DNA of 64,000 nucleotides from Nemopilema nomurai (lineage: Eukaryota > Cnidaria > Scyphozoa > Rhizostomeae > Rhizostomatidae), in assembly GCA_003864495.1 (NCBI GenBank), contig ML133383.1, forward strand, positions 3,121,560 to 3,185,559. Direction: 5' to 3'. The notes beneath the pieces are model-generated. The model saw only the letters and a program-made list of their open reading frames with translations, ran no database searches and had not been told where the DNA came from. The translations under genes and the position numbers were made by a program. This document shows, in pieces, positions 1 to 13,098 of this stretch. Each line of letters begins with the position of its first letter. Positions within the stretch are counted from its first letter, which is position 1.

Positions 1-1121
1 TTGTTGAGTAGCTAAATTTATTCTATAGGACAACTCTAACTGTTCTCATTTGAGTATGAGGGATGTAATGGCAATCAAATAATACAAAGCAGCCCCTGAT
101 GAAGAATTCACTCGCTGCAGAGAGGATTTTCACAGATTACGGAGAAGGAATATGCAGTGGCTCAAAACATTTAGCCTACAAAACATTAGATTATAATATA
201 AGAATGGGATAATCAAATGCCTCTAACTAGGAATGCTCGAATTACACGGGGCATCATTGGTACAGAACTATTCAACAATTTGAAGACAAGCCACACGACA
301 AGGTCTATCAAAGAAACCATAATTATCAATCTAGATGACAGGAAAGGGGGCACAAGGGGGCTTCTGTTTTTCAAATATCAGAGAGCATAGGCTCTTCAGT
401 GAGCAACCAGCTGTAGGTTATTGGCTGTAAATATTTTCCTGCCAACCATGAGACCCGCATCTAAACAAAATATTCAGACCATTTCCATAAACATTTCCTT
501 CATCATCATTATAAAAGAAACAAATTTTCATACGGCCCTGACTAGTAGCCGTTTAAAAAGTTTGCTGTCAAGTTTTTATCACGTGTGAATGGAATAGTAG
601 AGCAAACGTCAATGGATGGTAGAAAGTGGAGAATTTTTCTTCAAAACAATGCACATCATGATGACTCATACATGTGAGTGAGACAGACAAAATGCTGTAC
701 AATAGAAGAAGCTGAATTTGCTAAAAAATGAAGAGATGACTAGGTTTTGGGGTTCAGCACTTGAAAACCCCTTGCAATAGACAGCCTTCTAATATGGCTT
801 CAAAATCACAATTCGAACCAAGCCCGTTAGTTTTCTTTCTTAAGTTCCGATCACATTTTAGCAAAACATGATTCTTATAAGAAGCGAGTCTGTGTGTTTC
901 ACACCCTCCAACTGTGTTGGCTTTTCGCACCAAAGGTAAGGAGCTAGAATTCCCCTATGTAATCCAAGTTGTCCTCAAACCATTTTAGAAGCATAGAATC
1001 TTTTCTGCATTTGTTACATATTAAATGATCTATGTTGTGACATTGTCCCCTGACAAACGGAGTCATACGAACAGATTTAAAATAAATCAAAGTTTACTTT
1101 TAAAAAAATCTGCAAGGCGCT
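1..1121. other. Left flank, no gene supported
   Basis: AT-rich sequence downstream of the membrane-protein gene that ends at 1122. No ORF here has family resemblance or supporting splice structure. One segment (about 868-934, +) is bounded by a good acceptor and a strong donor (AAAG|GTAAGG) and is open in two frames. Nothing else ties it to a gene, so it is not called. Confidence 0.5.
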
Positions 1122-1126
1122 TTATT
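1121..1126 (-). promoter_or_regulatory. AATAAA overlapping the stop codon
   Basis: On the minus strand the last codons read GTC GAA TAA AGC, so the canonical poly(A) hexamer AATAAA contains the stop codon. Whether it is used is unknown. If it is, the 3' UTR would be only about 10-30 nt. Confidence 0.3.
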
Positions 1127-4100
1127 CGACAAAGTATGAATTATTTGTACGCTTTTTCAACAACCTCGCTGCAAAGCCTCCCATTGGTGAATAGAGATTA
1201 TCAGCAGCGCTTTTAAGTTTCGCATGAAAAAATAAAATCACATAGTCTGTGGCAATTAGCCAGAGCAGTCGAAATGACGAAACTAGAAAAGGGTATTTGA
1301 AAATGAACGCTCTGACGAGTGTCATGGGGACCCAAGCCAAGTTCATTGAGACGAGGCAAGTTAGAGTGTCTGTGTTCTTCATCAATACAAACATAATAAT
1401 CATCTTCAGTGCTGTAGCAAGGGCCTGAAATAAGAAATATTGGAAAACGTCATATGTGGGAAAACTCACAGATTTTGTAAGAAAACTGTGAGAGCAACTC
1501 GAAAGAAAGAAAATCAACAGTTAAATTTAGTGGCACATTCTATCGGTAATAGTATATATAAGAGATTATATGAAGGAGAAGCGAGTAGAAGATGAGAATG
1601 GAGAAGAAGAGGGAGGAAAATAAATGGATAAATACAAAAGAACAGAGAATAGGTGAGCGAAAAAGATAGGAATAGATAAGGAGAGAGAAGAAGAGAATGG
1701 TGAAGGGAAAGGAAACAGAAAGAGAAGAGCATTAGGTGGCGAAGAAGAAGTACTAGTCGTTCCCATGTTCAGCGCTGGAAGGTCACAATGTTGGGTAAAA
1801 GGCGCCTCGCTTAAACTACCGAGAGAAAATTAGTTCTGTTCTGAGAAAAGGTGATCTCTATGTCAAAAGAATCAATGACTTTCTAAAAATGTCCGTATTT
1901 GCAACTGCGCAGCAGAAGCATATCAAATGTTACAACTTGCTATGCTTAATTAAAAGAAACAACCTATTCTGAGACGCATGGGGCCTTTCTGTATATACAA
2001 GCAAAAAAGCTTATGTTGGTAATTGACTTCAAAACCAACAATGAAGCGCACATGAAGCAACAGGCCTTGCACAAGATTAGTGAAAATTGCACGACTTTGC
2101 TTTCGGCTTATTGATGAATTACTGCAGCGTGGATGAGTGCTGGTGGGCGAAAAGCCTTGAGTCTGAGAGCCTAGCAGTTCACTAAATGAGCACTTAATTA
2201 CCTTGCGCTACGGGCCAACGCACTGGCTTCGACACAAGTTGTAGTCCACATAACTGCGTAGCTAATATATGTTTTGTTTTCTATGCGAGCACTCCCATGA
2301 TCAACTATCAAAAGTTCTTGAAACATTGTGACAGGAATTGACACTTTTAGTTTGTCCAATATCAATGTGTATATTATTCCTAGTCCGAATCCTACCAGTC
2401 TTTATAGATCCCTTCTTCGTTCGCAGTATCCGTCAGTTTTATACTTTAACTGAAGCCACGTCACTGGGCAGGAATGGCAACTTCTTAATCTTAAGGATTG
2501 ACAATACTTTAGAATCCTTGGACAGAATTATCGGATAAAAACTGTTGATATCGTGTAAATATCACTTATATGATTACAGCCCATTGAAGCGGACAATAGT
2601 TAAATAAATCGCAACTGTTTCTGTAAGAACCTCCATGACCACAGTGAAAATGACTATATTGCTGATTGAAAAATTTGTATTAGCTGATTCACACCCTATG
2701 TCCTGTTTGCAAGAGAACTTACAACAGCAAATAACAACTTATTACACATAAACTGAAAACTGTTGCAGCATTTCTACGAAACAAAAAAAATGACTCAACT
2801 TACCAGTGTTGACAACAGTGAAAGATCCCTAATCAAGTGAATTTTTCTGCCATCCTGGAATTCTCCATTGATCAACATCAAGCAAAACACAACAGGGATC
2901 TTCCATATAAACAACCAGCGCAAGACAGTGATAATGTCATTCTGGAATTTGAAACCAACATTAAGTTGGTAGCATGTCTAGTTTAAATAAACTCTGCACT
3001 ATGAAACAGAATGTACTTTAAATTAAATTGGCAGCATTCTTTAAAACTGCAATTTTAACATTTGCCAAAGTAAGGAATAAAACCTGGGCTAGAAGAATCT
3101 TGCATTTTCCAATTAACTCAATTAACAATTAACTGATACCACTATTACTACCACTAGTTGCTTAATTTCAAGATTCATGCTGAAAAAGGTTGGGAAAACT
3201 TAAAAGCTTATTTATATTACTCATATTAAGTTTCAAAAGTGGGCAAGTTTTCCATTTGGCCTTTTCCCATTAAATATCCCTCATGATTTAGCCTCATGTT
3301 CTATTAATTCAATATAGGTCCTTAATGGCTGATGTACAACTGCTTGTGAAAGTAGTGTAGTAGGCATACCTTTTTCAGCTGTACATTGATGAATGAAAGA
3401 TAAGCAGCATATACAGCTGAGAGCAGCAAGCAGGACAATGACCTTGATACTTGCAGGGAGAACGAAGGCGAGGCACAGAGAGTCAACAATTTGATGCCTG
3501 ACACAGCCATGATGATGTTCTCAGGGTTGCAAGAAGATGAAGGGCGCTTTGACTCACACTGTGCCCACAATATTGTTGAAGGGACAGTTAAAACAAGAAA
3601 AAGCTAATGAATAGAAAACAAAAATAATTAGTTATCTCATATGCATCAAATATTAGAAATTGATAGTCTAAGCACCTCTACAAGGTCAATTAGACATAAA
3701 GAGAGCTGGGAATTTTTTAAGAAAACTTGAGACATATCAAGGCATTCTACTATCAAAGTGTGGAAGAGTGCACTATATTAAAAAGAGAATTGCTAAATAA
3801 TATTTTGTTAATTCAGAAAGGAAAAGGATTTTTCCTGTAAAACAACAATTTTAACAATGCACAACATTGAATAAAGAATGAAAGGATCTTCAATACAATT
3901 TCAAATAAAATCTTTGATAAACTAAAATAGTTGATGATATAGATTTTGACATATTACATATGTAAGTAAGATTGCCAATTGAAGATGTTTTCAAGTATTT
4001 TTAAAACTTTTGCCAGTCTTTGTAATATGAAAATAGGCAGCATGCGCCATTTCGCACGCCTCGATTACTTTGCGCATGCCATGTCATGCGATGTTGTGTA

Positions 4101-6018
4101 ATGCAAATCGCTTTTTGTCGGTTGTTTCTCATACCTGTTGTCAAGAGCTGGGTGCTGCTTTTAAGGAGACTTTTTGTGTTACCAACTGAACAGAAACTTA
4201 TAAATCTTCAAAACATAAGCAATTTTAAAAAAATTTTGTGGCAAATTCTTTGTTTTGCGCGTGCGATCGCAAATTACAAAGACTGTTTTGCATTAATTCA
4301 TACTTACCTAAAAGGACAGTGAAGACAGACAAAGGGGTTGCAAAGAGTTCACTTTGCAAGGAAACCTGATTAAGTTCTGACAAGCTGGTTTTGCACTGAA
4401 TCAAAGGAAAAGGTATCTATTTGGCATTTTCCGAAAATGGCTTTTAAGACACCGAGTAGCTTATGCTTATCGCGCAGTGTCCTAGTTCCACCTCTCCATG
4501 TGACCACACCTCATGCATCAAGACCAGCTTCAAATTCAATAAAAGGCATAAGGATTTAACTCACTTGGAGTCTAGAATGATGTCCTATTGTTCACTAGAG
4601 ACATTCAAATATCACAATTTGAGCATTCTGAAGGGTAGGGGGAAATGCTTTAACAAAAGAATAATAAAATACCTCATAGAAATCTGGGCAGTGGCTATTG
4701 GTAGTGCTCGCTTTCCAATACCCTCCAACTAAGACAATCATTAATGATTGCAGAATAATTACCAATGTGTTGTTTCCATTTTCCTGTAAGCTGAAATTGA
4801 ATGTAGCTTAATAATACAGCTGAATAGAAGAATTTATAGGATATATTTTCTTTACGCAATAAAACATTGAAAGAAGGCTGTAAAATAAAGGAATATGAAC
4901 GTTGAACTTCAAAGGAACTTTCACAAGCTAAACTCTTTGTGTCAAATTTGCAAATTGTATACAAGAAAATAAAATAAAATTTTCTTGCAAAACATGATTT
5001 TGTGATAAGTTGAGACACATTGTGCAATTACTTGCATTGTATTCTGTTTAGTGCTGATTCCAAATGAAGCTAGGTCTGGGATGTGGTACTGACAGGTGTA
5101 CCTAACTTAAATTTTTCCAAACCTATTTACTTAGGGGCCTCAAAATCAAAACCCTGCAAGATCTGGAAATCACTTCCCATAGACAAACTGTTTCAAAATT
5201 ATTCTATAAGTTTGCAACTATATCTTGCCTAGTTAGAGGTATTATTGATTAAAACATCAAGTCAGTCATAATTAACCACATCCGTTATTTTGCCACAGCC
5301 TAAAAAGGCCTAAAATTTCAGATATTTAGCTGAAAATTTAAATTTCTTTATATAATATGACTTATTAAAAAAATATTTTGATAATCAGCAGAATCTGTAA
5401 ATTAGTGGTTACAGCCCCTGGATGATTTGACATGGAATTACCTATGTAAAGTACACCATCAGTCACGCCCCTTCTTGTGTATATGCTTCAACGTCAAAAT
5501 TACTCAAAAGCAGGTTCAACTAACTTGGCAATGGTAAGCCTGACCTAAACACAATGCACTCTGGCCTGGCACTAACGTATAGCAAATACGATCAGCCAAA
5601 TGACATACCTAACAACACCATGATCCCGGCTTCTGCCTTTCCTGCAACCTAATGCATGCACAAGTACGAGTATTATCGTTGATTCAAACAGTAAAAACGT
5701 GTAGTAAAATTTCACTTCCACTAAATGCCGTAACCAGTCCTCAATCAGCGTCAAAACAATTGTAAGAACAGAAGCTCCAATCAATTGCTGCCTTGTTATT
5801 TCTGTCCTTTGATCGTTTCTATCATTCATAGTCTCTATATCATGCTCGGTGTTTTCTCTCGAATCCAACTGACTTGTGCTGGCGTGGTTCTTCGTCCGAA
5901 ACGTTTCGAATAACTCTCGCTTGATGAGTGTGGACATGTCAACAATGGCCAACGAAATACTATGCACTATGCTAAATCCTGCATTCATAACTCCACGAGG
6001 TAAAAATTGCGCAGTCAT
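1122..6018 (-). CDS. Uncharacterised multi-pass membrane protein (5 exons, 385 aa)
   Basis: I do not recognise the family. Exons on the minus strand are 5609-6018, 4673-4790, 3370-3558, 2804-2941 and 1122-1424. Every junction has GT-AG signals and keeps phase (2, 0, 0, 0), which makes chance assembly unlikely. The N-terminus (about residues 1-75) is polar and ends in a charged, Asp/Glu/Arg-rich stretch. After it come roughly eight to nine hydrophobic helices, for example LIGASVLTIVLTLIEDWL, NTLVIILQSLMIVLVGGYW, LRWLFIWKIPVVFCLML and LVSMNLAWVPMTLVRAFIF. A short loop after the third helix has paired cysteines (SHCPDFYEC and SSSCNP). The tail is basic (ARLLKKR). The start is the first ATG of the exon, and a further upstream exon cannot be excluded. 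It reads as an integral membrane protein of unknown transport or scaffold function. The exon structure is fairly sure; the function is unknown. Confidence 0.7.
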
Positions 6019-7151
6019 GTTAATAAATTTGCAATTTAAAACTGAAAAATAATGTTCTCCTTCTCCGACTGGCTGCCATCTTTATGCTGGGCCTCATTAT
6101 GAAATTTGGAACCTCTTCCTGAGACAGCGCCCAAAACATCCAATGGTATTGAAAACATCCGCTTATATTTTGCAGACGCGGAATGCAATAAATAAATGCC
6201 TTGAGTGAGCCAAAGATGGTGTACTACTAGAAGCATAGGGGCAACGAAACAATAGCACATGTTCATCAACAACTAATGCGACAGGATCAAGGACCATGGC
6301 AATGGATCGCACATGAGAATTTAAGCAAACGTAGCCGCTTAAACTTGAGTGCTTAGCCGCAAAACGGAACCTCAAGAACCTTTAATACAGCCCCAATAAA
6401 ACTTTTAAGAATAACGCAGCTCTTGAACTGATAGGGTTTTTTTGTGAGATCTGAAGTCCTAAAGCCATACTTTAACAAGTAGTAAGGCTTATAAAAAAGT
6501 AGATATTACTTTCATCACCTTTTAGTGCTAAAAATACGGTAGCAACAAAATTGTTAGCATGTTTATAAAAGAGTGAAAAGGCGACAATATTTTAAGTGAA
6601 AAGATGAGCACATTTGGAGCTTTTTGCGTTCTAAGATGGGCTTGTGAGTGAGAGGTCAGTCAAGCAAGTTAATGAGAAAGAGGTTAAAAAGATTTGTAGT
6701 GTTTCCGTTTATTCCTATTTTTCTAACATCAGTATCACTGAAACTGAAAATTGAAAATAAGTACGTCCGCATCGAATAAAGCAAAATGAAAAACAACGAA
6801 GAAAAAAGAAATACATCCGATCGCTTTGATGGTGAATATCTTCTAATTTTTTTAGTATTTTTCAATGAAAAAAGGGAAGAGGAAAACGATAAATTCAATG
6901 CAATTATCAATGTCTCTCAGACTCCATGCAAGTGTAACTAAACGACTAAACTTACAGGCTTCCACCAAATTGTATTTAACATTCAAAATTATCGAAAAAA
7001 CGCCATAACAATTGCATACTCGAATCTAATGTTGATTTATAACTCTACTGCAATAGAACGTTCGAATACAAGATTTCTCCCCTGTAATAGCTTCAATAGA
7101 ATTCAAAAGTGCGAAAATATACATCTTTTTGTGAAACTCCTGCAGCCTCGG
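6019..7151. other. Intergenic: upstream of the membrane protein and 3' flank of MCU
   Basis: About 1.1 kb without a supported coding exon. It holds the putative promoter of the leftward membrane-protein gene and the 3' flank of MCU. A minus-strand AATAAA at 6708-6713, about 440 nt past the MCU stop, is a possible MCU polyadenylation signal. Confidence 0.5.
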
Positions 7152-10100
7152 TTAGTCAACCTCACTTCCAGCAGGAAGCTTGAACTGTGGGCTTTTGAGA
7201 ATAGATAACTCGGCTTGAAGTCTAGCAATCGACTCCTTAATGTGGTTGTACTTCGACAAGTCGAACTTGTTTCCCTCTGCCTCCTTGTGGAACCGGACTA
7301 AATGTGCCCGGTCACGTGCATAGTCATATGTATATTCCTAGAAAAGATTTGCATTGCATTAAAAACAAACATTAACGCTGACTGTTGACTCTCTGGCGTG
7401 AGTGATTTTTAAGTGCATCTCTGGCGTGAGTTACCGGCAGTTTAAAACAACACTTGAAGATGACTTTAAAGAAGTTGATAAATCGATGGGCTTGTGTGTA
7501 AAAACTCTTGAAGTAAAGATCTTTCGAAAAGCTTGTTTGTCTCGAAATATCTTTCTGGGATCAGCACTAACTACAATCAGCGAATTAACATTAACATGAA
7601 TCAAGATTTTAAAAGATGAAACATCTAAGCAAACGAAAGGACTCTGATTCTCGCCCTGGCAAGGGACAAAACCAAACCTATTGGTCTTGCTCCTTACAAC
7701 AAAATCTTTAGAAAAAGAACTATATACAGGTTCTTCTAGTTTTCTAAGAAACCTCTTTTTAAGGTGACAAGATAAGACAGTTAACAATTGGTTTTATAAA
7801 TGAATACCCTGCATGTGATAATTGTAAGACAAAACTTTCTGAATAGGCCTGACGAAATTTAACTGCCATCAGACGCTCTTCTGGTTTAGAAAACATATAG
7901 TAGAATAATACAAAAGAACTTTAAAATAAAAAGGGAAGACTTGTAATTGGACGTCAATTACATCGCTATAAGCGAAGGCAGTTTATCTTGGATTCTCTGA
8001 AAGCGCATTTAGATACATAGGATGGTAAAAAATTCGCTAAACGATCAAGAAGAAGTTAAATTTTCAAAAAAACTTCGTCTGAATTGGAAACTTTGCAGAA
8101 AGGAAACAAGGTGTACCAGACTGGTCTCATATTTCCGTCCAGACATGTTGAAGCATTATCGATGGTTTAAATAAAACTCAGTGAGTAGATATTGGTAATT
8201 TCTATTAAGGCAAAAGCAAGCATAAACACGAAATAAAATAGACGAAGGATCAACACACCTCTCTGGTCAAAACGAAGTAGGCATACATTGCGATGCTGGA
8301 GCCGTAGGTGACAAAGTACGTCACAGGTTCCATGATATCCCAAGAATACTCCCACCAGGTTAGGCGAGCTAGAAACCCAAACTGTGCCGCCATATAGGCC
8401 AGGCCTCCCCACACCAATATGTTTGTCCTTCTGGCCGCCTTTTGGTCCAAAAGAGCCTTTGATTCTTCTAGTGGCTTAAGTTCTGAGTCGAAGTGTTCTA
8501 GCATCTTTTGGATCTGCTCTTCGCGTTGTTCCTGTGGTAAAAATGATGGCGAAATAAGGCATAAAAGCCAGGCAAAAGAATAAAGAAGTCACAGAGGTGA
8601 GTCATCACATGGTCAGAATATTTTTTTATTAAAGTGAATTCAAGTAATGCTTTATTGAGTGTATTCGAAGGGCAATGCCCTTGTTATTACAGTTATTTGG
8701 ATTTAAGGCAGTTTAACTAGCAGAATTGGGCGCCTAACCCTGGTTGAGATGAATAGAAGAAGCACACTTGTAGTATGTATAAAACAGTGTTAGGTCATAA
8801 TTAGAATTTTTGGAATGTTGTTCCCGAATGTTTCTTACAAGAAGACAAAAGAAGCTGCAAGAGTTACGAAGCTGCAAGAGTTACGAAGCTGCAAGAGTTA
8901 CAGGCCTGTAATCAAGCTTCGATAATGTGAGAAGTTACAATATGATATTAAAGTTAAGCATTTTGCATCTTAACAAAAATTTGAACTGCAGCACTTTCCC
9001 ACTTTCTTAGACTTGAATGAAAGCTCCCTTCGATTTGGAAAAAGTTTCAAATTTCACAGAAAACTGTTGTTTAAAAGACATGTACATATTGGCCTAAAAA
9101 CTGCTACCAAAAAAATGTTTATGAAATTACCATATTGAAACTTCGTTATATAGACAAATGAATCTTAATGGATAAAAAAAAGTATATATTTTTCTTAAGA
9201 TGCCTAGAATTTGGTTCTGATGACCTCTTTATTATTCTCTTTTATAAATCATTTTACTGTTCTGTTATGTTCCATCCAAACTAAATGCTATGACATAATG
9301 TTATTAGGTACATCAAACATGTACATCACATGTACATACATCACTTCATAAGTTTTTGTTGTGTGTCCTTCAGCTTTACAAAATACCAAATAATTTTTCT
9401 GATAACTGTATTTTAAACCATTGTGTTTGAGTTGGATTTACTAAGATGACATCTTCACCAAGAATTTGTGAGATTTGAGCTTACAGCGCACATCTATGAT
9501 CTAGGTCATCTGTAAAATTCCATTGTGTTTAAGTTGAATTTACTAAGATGACATCTTCACCAAGAATTTGTGAGATTTTGAGCTTACAGCACACATCTAT
9601 GATCTAGGTCATCTGTAAAATTCCATTCTTTAAGATAATTTCCCAAAGTAAAACAGGTGATGAAGCAAACTTAAAAGACAGATTAAAAAGATTAGAAGAA
9701 ATTTCCAATAGAATCAGTTTATGATCATAGGTAGGTAACATGTGAATGTAAAATTAATGTAGATTGTAGAATGAATGAAGAAAAATTCACCCTTCTCTAG
9801 CTTAGAACCAACTTATGGCCTTGAGTACAGACAGCTTTCTCTAAAACAGCTGCAACCAATATGGGATATTAAAATGACAACAATATAAAAAGCATCCAAG
9901 ATTTTCCTTGAAAAATGTGGAAATATAGTATATAAACACTCTTTTATTGAAAACTTTCTTATAAATACCTGATAATGCTGTACATGCAAATCTGAGTGTA
10001 GCTTATGGACCAGATTACGAAGTTTCGAAAGGTGCTCTGATGGGTCTTCTCCTAGGTACTCTACAAGGAATAGAAATTTCAATCATATACTAGAAATCTT

Positions 10101-13098
10101 GTCAGTTTAAAGCCTTGCAGCCTACAGAGATTTTTAGCTGCTTAATTAGGTTTCTCTTCTTTTCTAAAATAGGAAGGTCATTTGGAACTAAACAAAGCAG
10201 TACATAAAATGCCTCATTGAAAGTCTCTTACTTTTATTATCATTAGAAGAACATTTATTAAGTTGTTTTTCTAGAAAAAATTGCTGTTTGCATCACATTA
10301 AAAATCTTTAACATTCAACAATACTTAAATAATAATTTAATGATTTCCAAACATTCCATTGTGCTGACATTAAAGAATAAGATCTGTGTAACTCAAGAAA
10401 CAACTTTGTTCACTTATAAATACCTTGTTTTGGTGGTACTACATCATATTCATTCTCATTGACTAAAATCTTGAAGTCATTTTGCATCAAGAACTCGATA
10501 GGTGTTGAATTGGAAATTCTAATGCCTTCAGTGTTATAGACAGCAGCCCTCTCTACACCTCCATCTTCGTCTTTGATAAACTCAATGAGATGCTTGACAG
10601 AGTGTGTTATTGGTTTTAAAGAGAATTCGCAGAGTTCATTCCTTGAGGGCAATGGCAGAGATAGTAGAACAAGTCCATGCTTGAATGATGCAGAGGCTGA
10701 ATCTAAATAAAAGGGACTCAAAAATCAAGTATCAGGCAACTTTGAGCCATCTTATTCTACAAGCCACCAGGAATAAAATGTTATACATCTGCTGATCAAA
10801 ATGCATGTTCCCCCATTCTATGATAGACTGAGATGACAGTGGAAAACTCTTGAGTAAAAAAGGGAAATAGAAAAGCAAAGGTTCCAAAAGGCTTTAATTA
10901 CATTCAAACATTTGGAGCCATTTTTCTCTAAAGCTCAGCAGATTAAACTAGAAAGATTGACTTCACTCCATATGATTTGTACTATTTTATTTAAAGATGT
11001 ACCTAAAATCAAAAGCCCTGCTAGAATCAAGGTGATCTAATGGTAATTATGTTTCCCCCAAACTTAGAACATAGATGTTCTACTTTACAAGATTGAAATA
11101 CTTTACAATCATCAAATTCAGTTAGATGCTAAATGAAATGCTTCAAGGGATATCATCTCTGAACGTCTGACAAATGAAGACAGCATTGCAATGTTTTCTT
11201 GGCTATTCATCTATCGAAATATGAGACTGACAGCAAAACAATTTGGCTACCTGCAGATCCAGCACTGCCAAAGCTCCTATTTAAGACCAGTTGTAAACAC
11301 CCAAGGCTTGGTCTCTATAATTTAAAGGAAGTGAATTCTATAAAAATACAAAATCCAGTTTGTACAAGTGGGATTAATACCCACCTTAACTGCAACAAAT
11401 TGGGGTATCAGGCTCATTAATTCTTCATTAGAATCATAAAATCTACTGCTTTGAGATTTGCTTAATTTTTTTGAGAATCAAAAATCAGAACATCCAAAAA
11501 CTACAAAAACACTTCAAGTATTTTTCCTTACATAAAGGATTTATCATCTTTCAATGAGCAAAACTTATGGACAGTGCACATCTCATAACTAGAAGGAGGT
11601 GGGACTTCTAATTTAAAAAATGATACCTTGGAGGCAAATGAAAAACAGAGTAGCATATCACCTTTACACTCTTGCATTTCACATTATTAATAACTTTTAG
11701 GTTTTTCTACATGTATTCCATTATTTTTAATTAATAACTCTCTCAACACCAATCAGTAAAATTTCTACTTTCTTTCTGCTTGTTATATCTAGGATGCAAA
11801 GCAGGCTTAATTTTACAGTTTCAAAAAATTTTGAGTTTTTTCTGGCTCTTTGAGACCTAAACTTAGTAATATAACCTGTATCAGGTTGTATGTTCCTGTC
11901 ATGATGAGAGATCTTGACACTTGATCTAGCTCTATCAAAAAGCCTTCTAGCTGGCACTCAAATTTAGGATGCCATTCCACCTTGTTCTCTTACTCAGAAA
12001 TTTGGTTGCAAGGGCTTCTGCTACAGAAAATTTGTAAAGTTGTGGTATGAATCCAGAATGTTCTTGGTACCTCTTAATACAGGAGTAATATGTGCACAAA
12101 AAGTGAGGAAACAAGGGGAGCTTCATTTCAAATAGGCATGTTGATTCTGCAACAAGCACTGAAATCTAATTTTAGTTACTGACCATAAGTGGAATGGAAT
12201 TTATTTACCTCTGTTTACATGACTGTACATCAACAATAATTTGAGTCATATTGCTCATTATTGCTTAGTTGGTTTATCAAGATTCATGTAAATATTCCTT
12301 TTAAGTAAATGACAAACGGACAGCTGAAGTTTTCTTGTCTCTCATGTAGTAAAGTACCCACATCTTTATAGCATTTGGAATGCATAATTACACTATCTTT
12401 AGATTAGGCCCACTCATTGTGTAGTGAACATTTAGCAGACTGAATCTTTCGCATATAATCATAACACAGTTGTGAATTAACACAACTTAGTCACAGCCAT
12501 AACACAGCAGTTGCAATTAATAAGTTTTAATTTATGATCTCTACGCAAGGTTTTTCATAATTACATGATGTATAGGATCTTCTATTACTACCTTAACTAC
12601 CTATTATATTTTGAATCTTGCTTCAATTTCCTGCGATCATGATCTTGTTGACTTATTGGTTCTTGGCGTTTATCGGCATTCACAAAGTAAATATAATTTC
12701 ATTTCATATCATATCATTCTTGTTGACGATAACAAGGCCAATCTAGGCATCTATTATTAATTCATGCAATAGTTCCTTTGCACATTCCTTCTATTGAACC
12801 ACACCTATCAACAATTCAATTTGCTGTCTACCGAACCGTCCCCGAACCTGGATGGAGGCGATGGGGCCTTCCCAAGACCAGCCTCTTCGGGATGTTTTCG
12901 TGGTAAAATAAGATTCAGCAGTTTATACGTTGACTCACCGAGCTGGTATATAATGACCTTGCTGTTACACCCCTTAAAACTGAATGGATACAAAACGCCA
13001 TTTCGTAAGCGTGTTTCTGCAGCAGTTCCACCACCTAACGATAGTCCATAACAGCTTTTCGGTGTTTGCAACATTGAAACAACCAGCCACAACAACAT
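7152..13098 (-). CDS. MCU: Mitochondrial calcium uniporter pore subunit MCU (5 exons, 329 aa)
   Basis: MCU is the pore-forming subunit of the inner-membrane Ca2+ uniporter. Minus-strand exons are 12939-13098, 10424-10702, 9969-10060, 8259-8531 and 7152-7337, with junction phases 1, 1, 0, 0 all kept. Residues about 48-146 match the MCU N-terminal domain ([40 protein letters not shown]). A coiled coil (about 150-212) follows. TM1 (about 213-233) leads into the selectivity-filter loop WDIMEP (241-246), whose D242 and E245 are the Ca2+-coordinating residues of the DIME motif. TM2 is at about 248-265. A second coiled coil ([19 protein letters not shown] onward) ends in GSEVD. The length fits the family (human 351 aa). 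The weak point is the start: the ATG at 13098 gives a hydrophobic N-terminus poor in arginine, so an upstream start or exon carrying the targeting peptide may be missing. MICU1 is the divergent neighbour. Confidence 0.95.
8851..8901. repeat. 17-nt x 3 tandem repeat in an MCU intron
   Basis: Three perfect head-to-tail copies of GAAGCTGCAAGAGTTAC in the intron between the DIME exon and the preceding coiled-coil exon. Confidence 0.9.
9418..9626. repeat. 102-bp tandem duplication in an MCU intron
   Basis: Two adjacent copies of an approximately 102-bp unit that begins CCATTGTGTTT and contains CTAAGATGACATCTTCACC and GATCTAGGTCATCTG. They differ at only a few positions, so the duplication is young. 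Confidence 0.9.

Noticed and set aside
868..934. Candidate internal exon on the plus strand bounded by TTTTAG and AAAG|GTAAGG.
   Set aside because: Open in two frames, no similarity, and no compatible neighbouring exon in the window.
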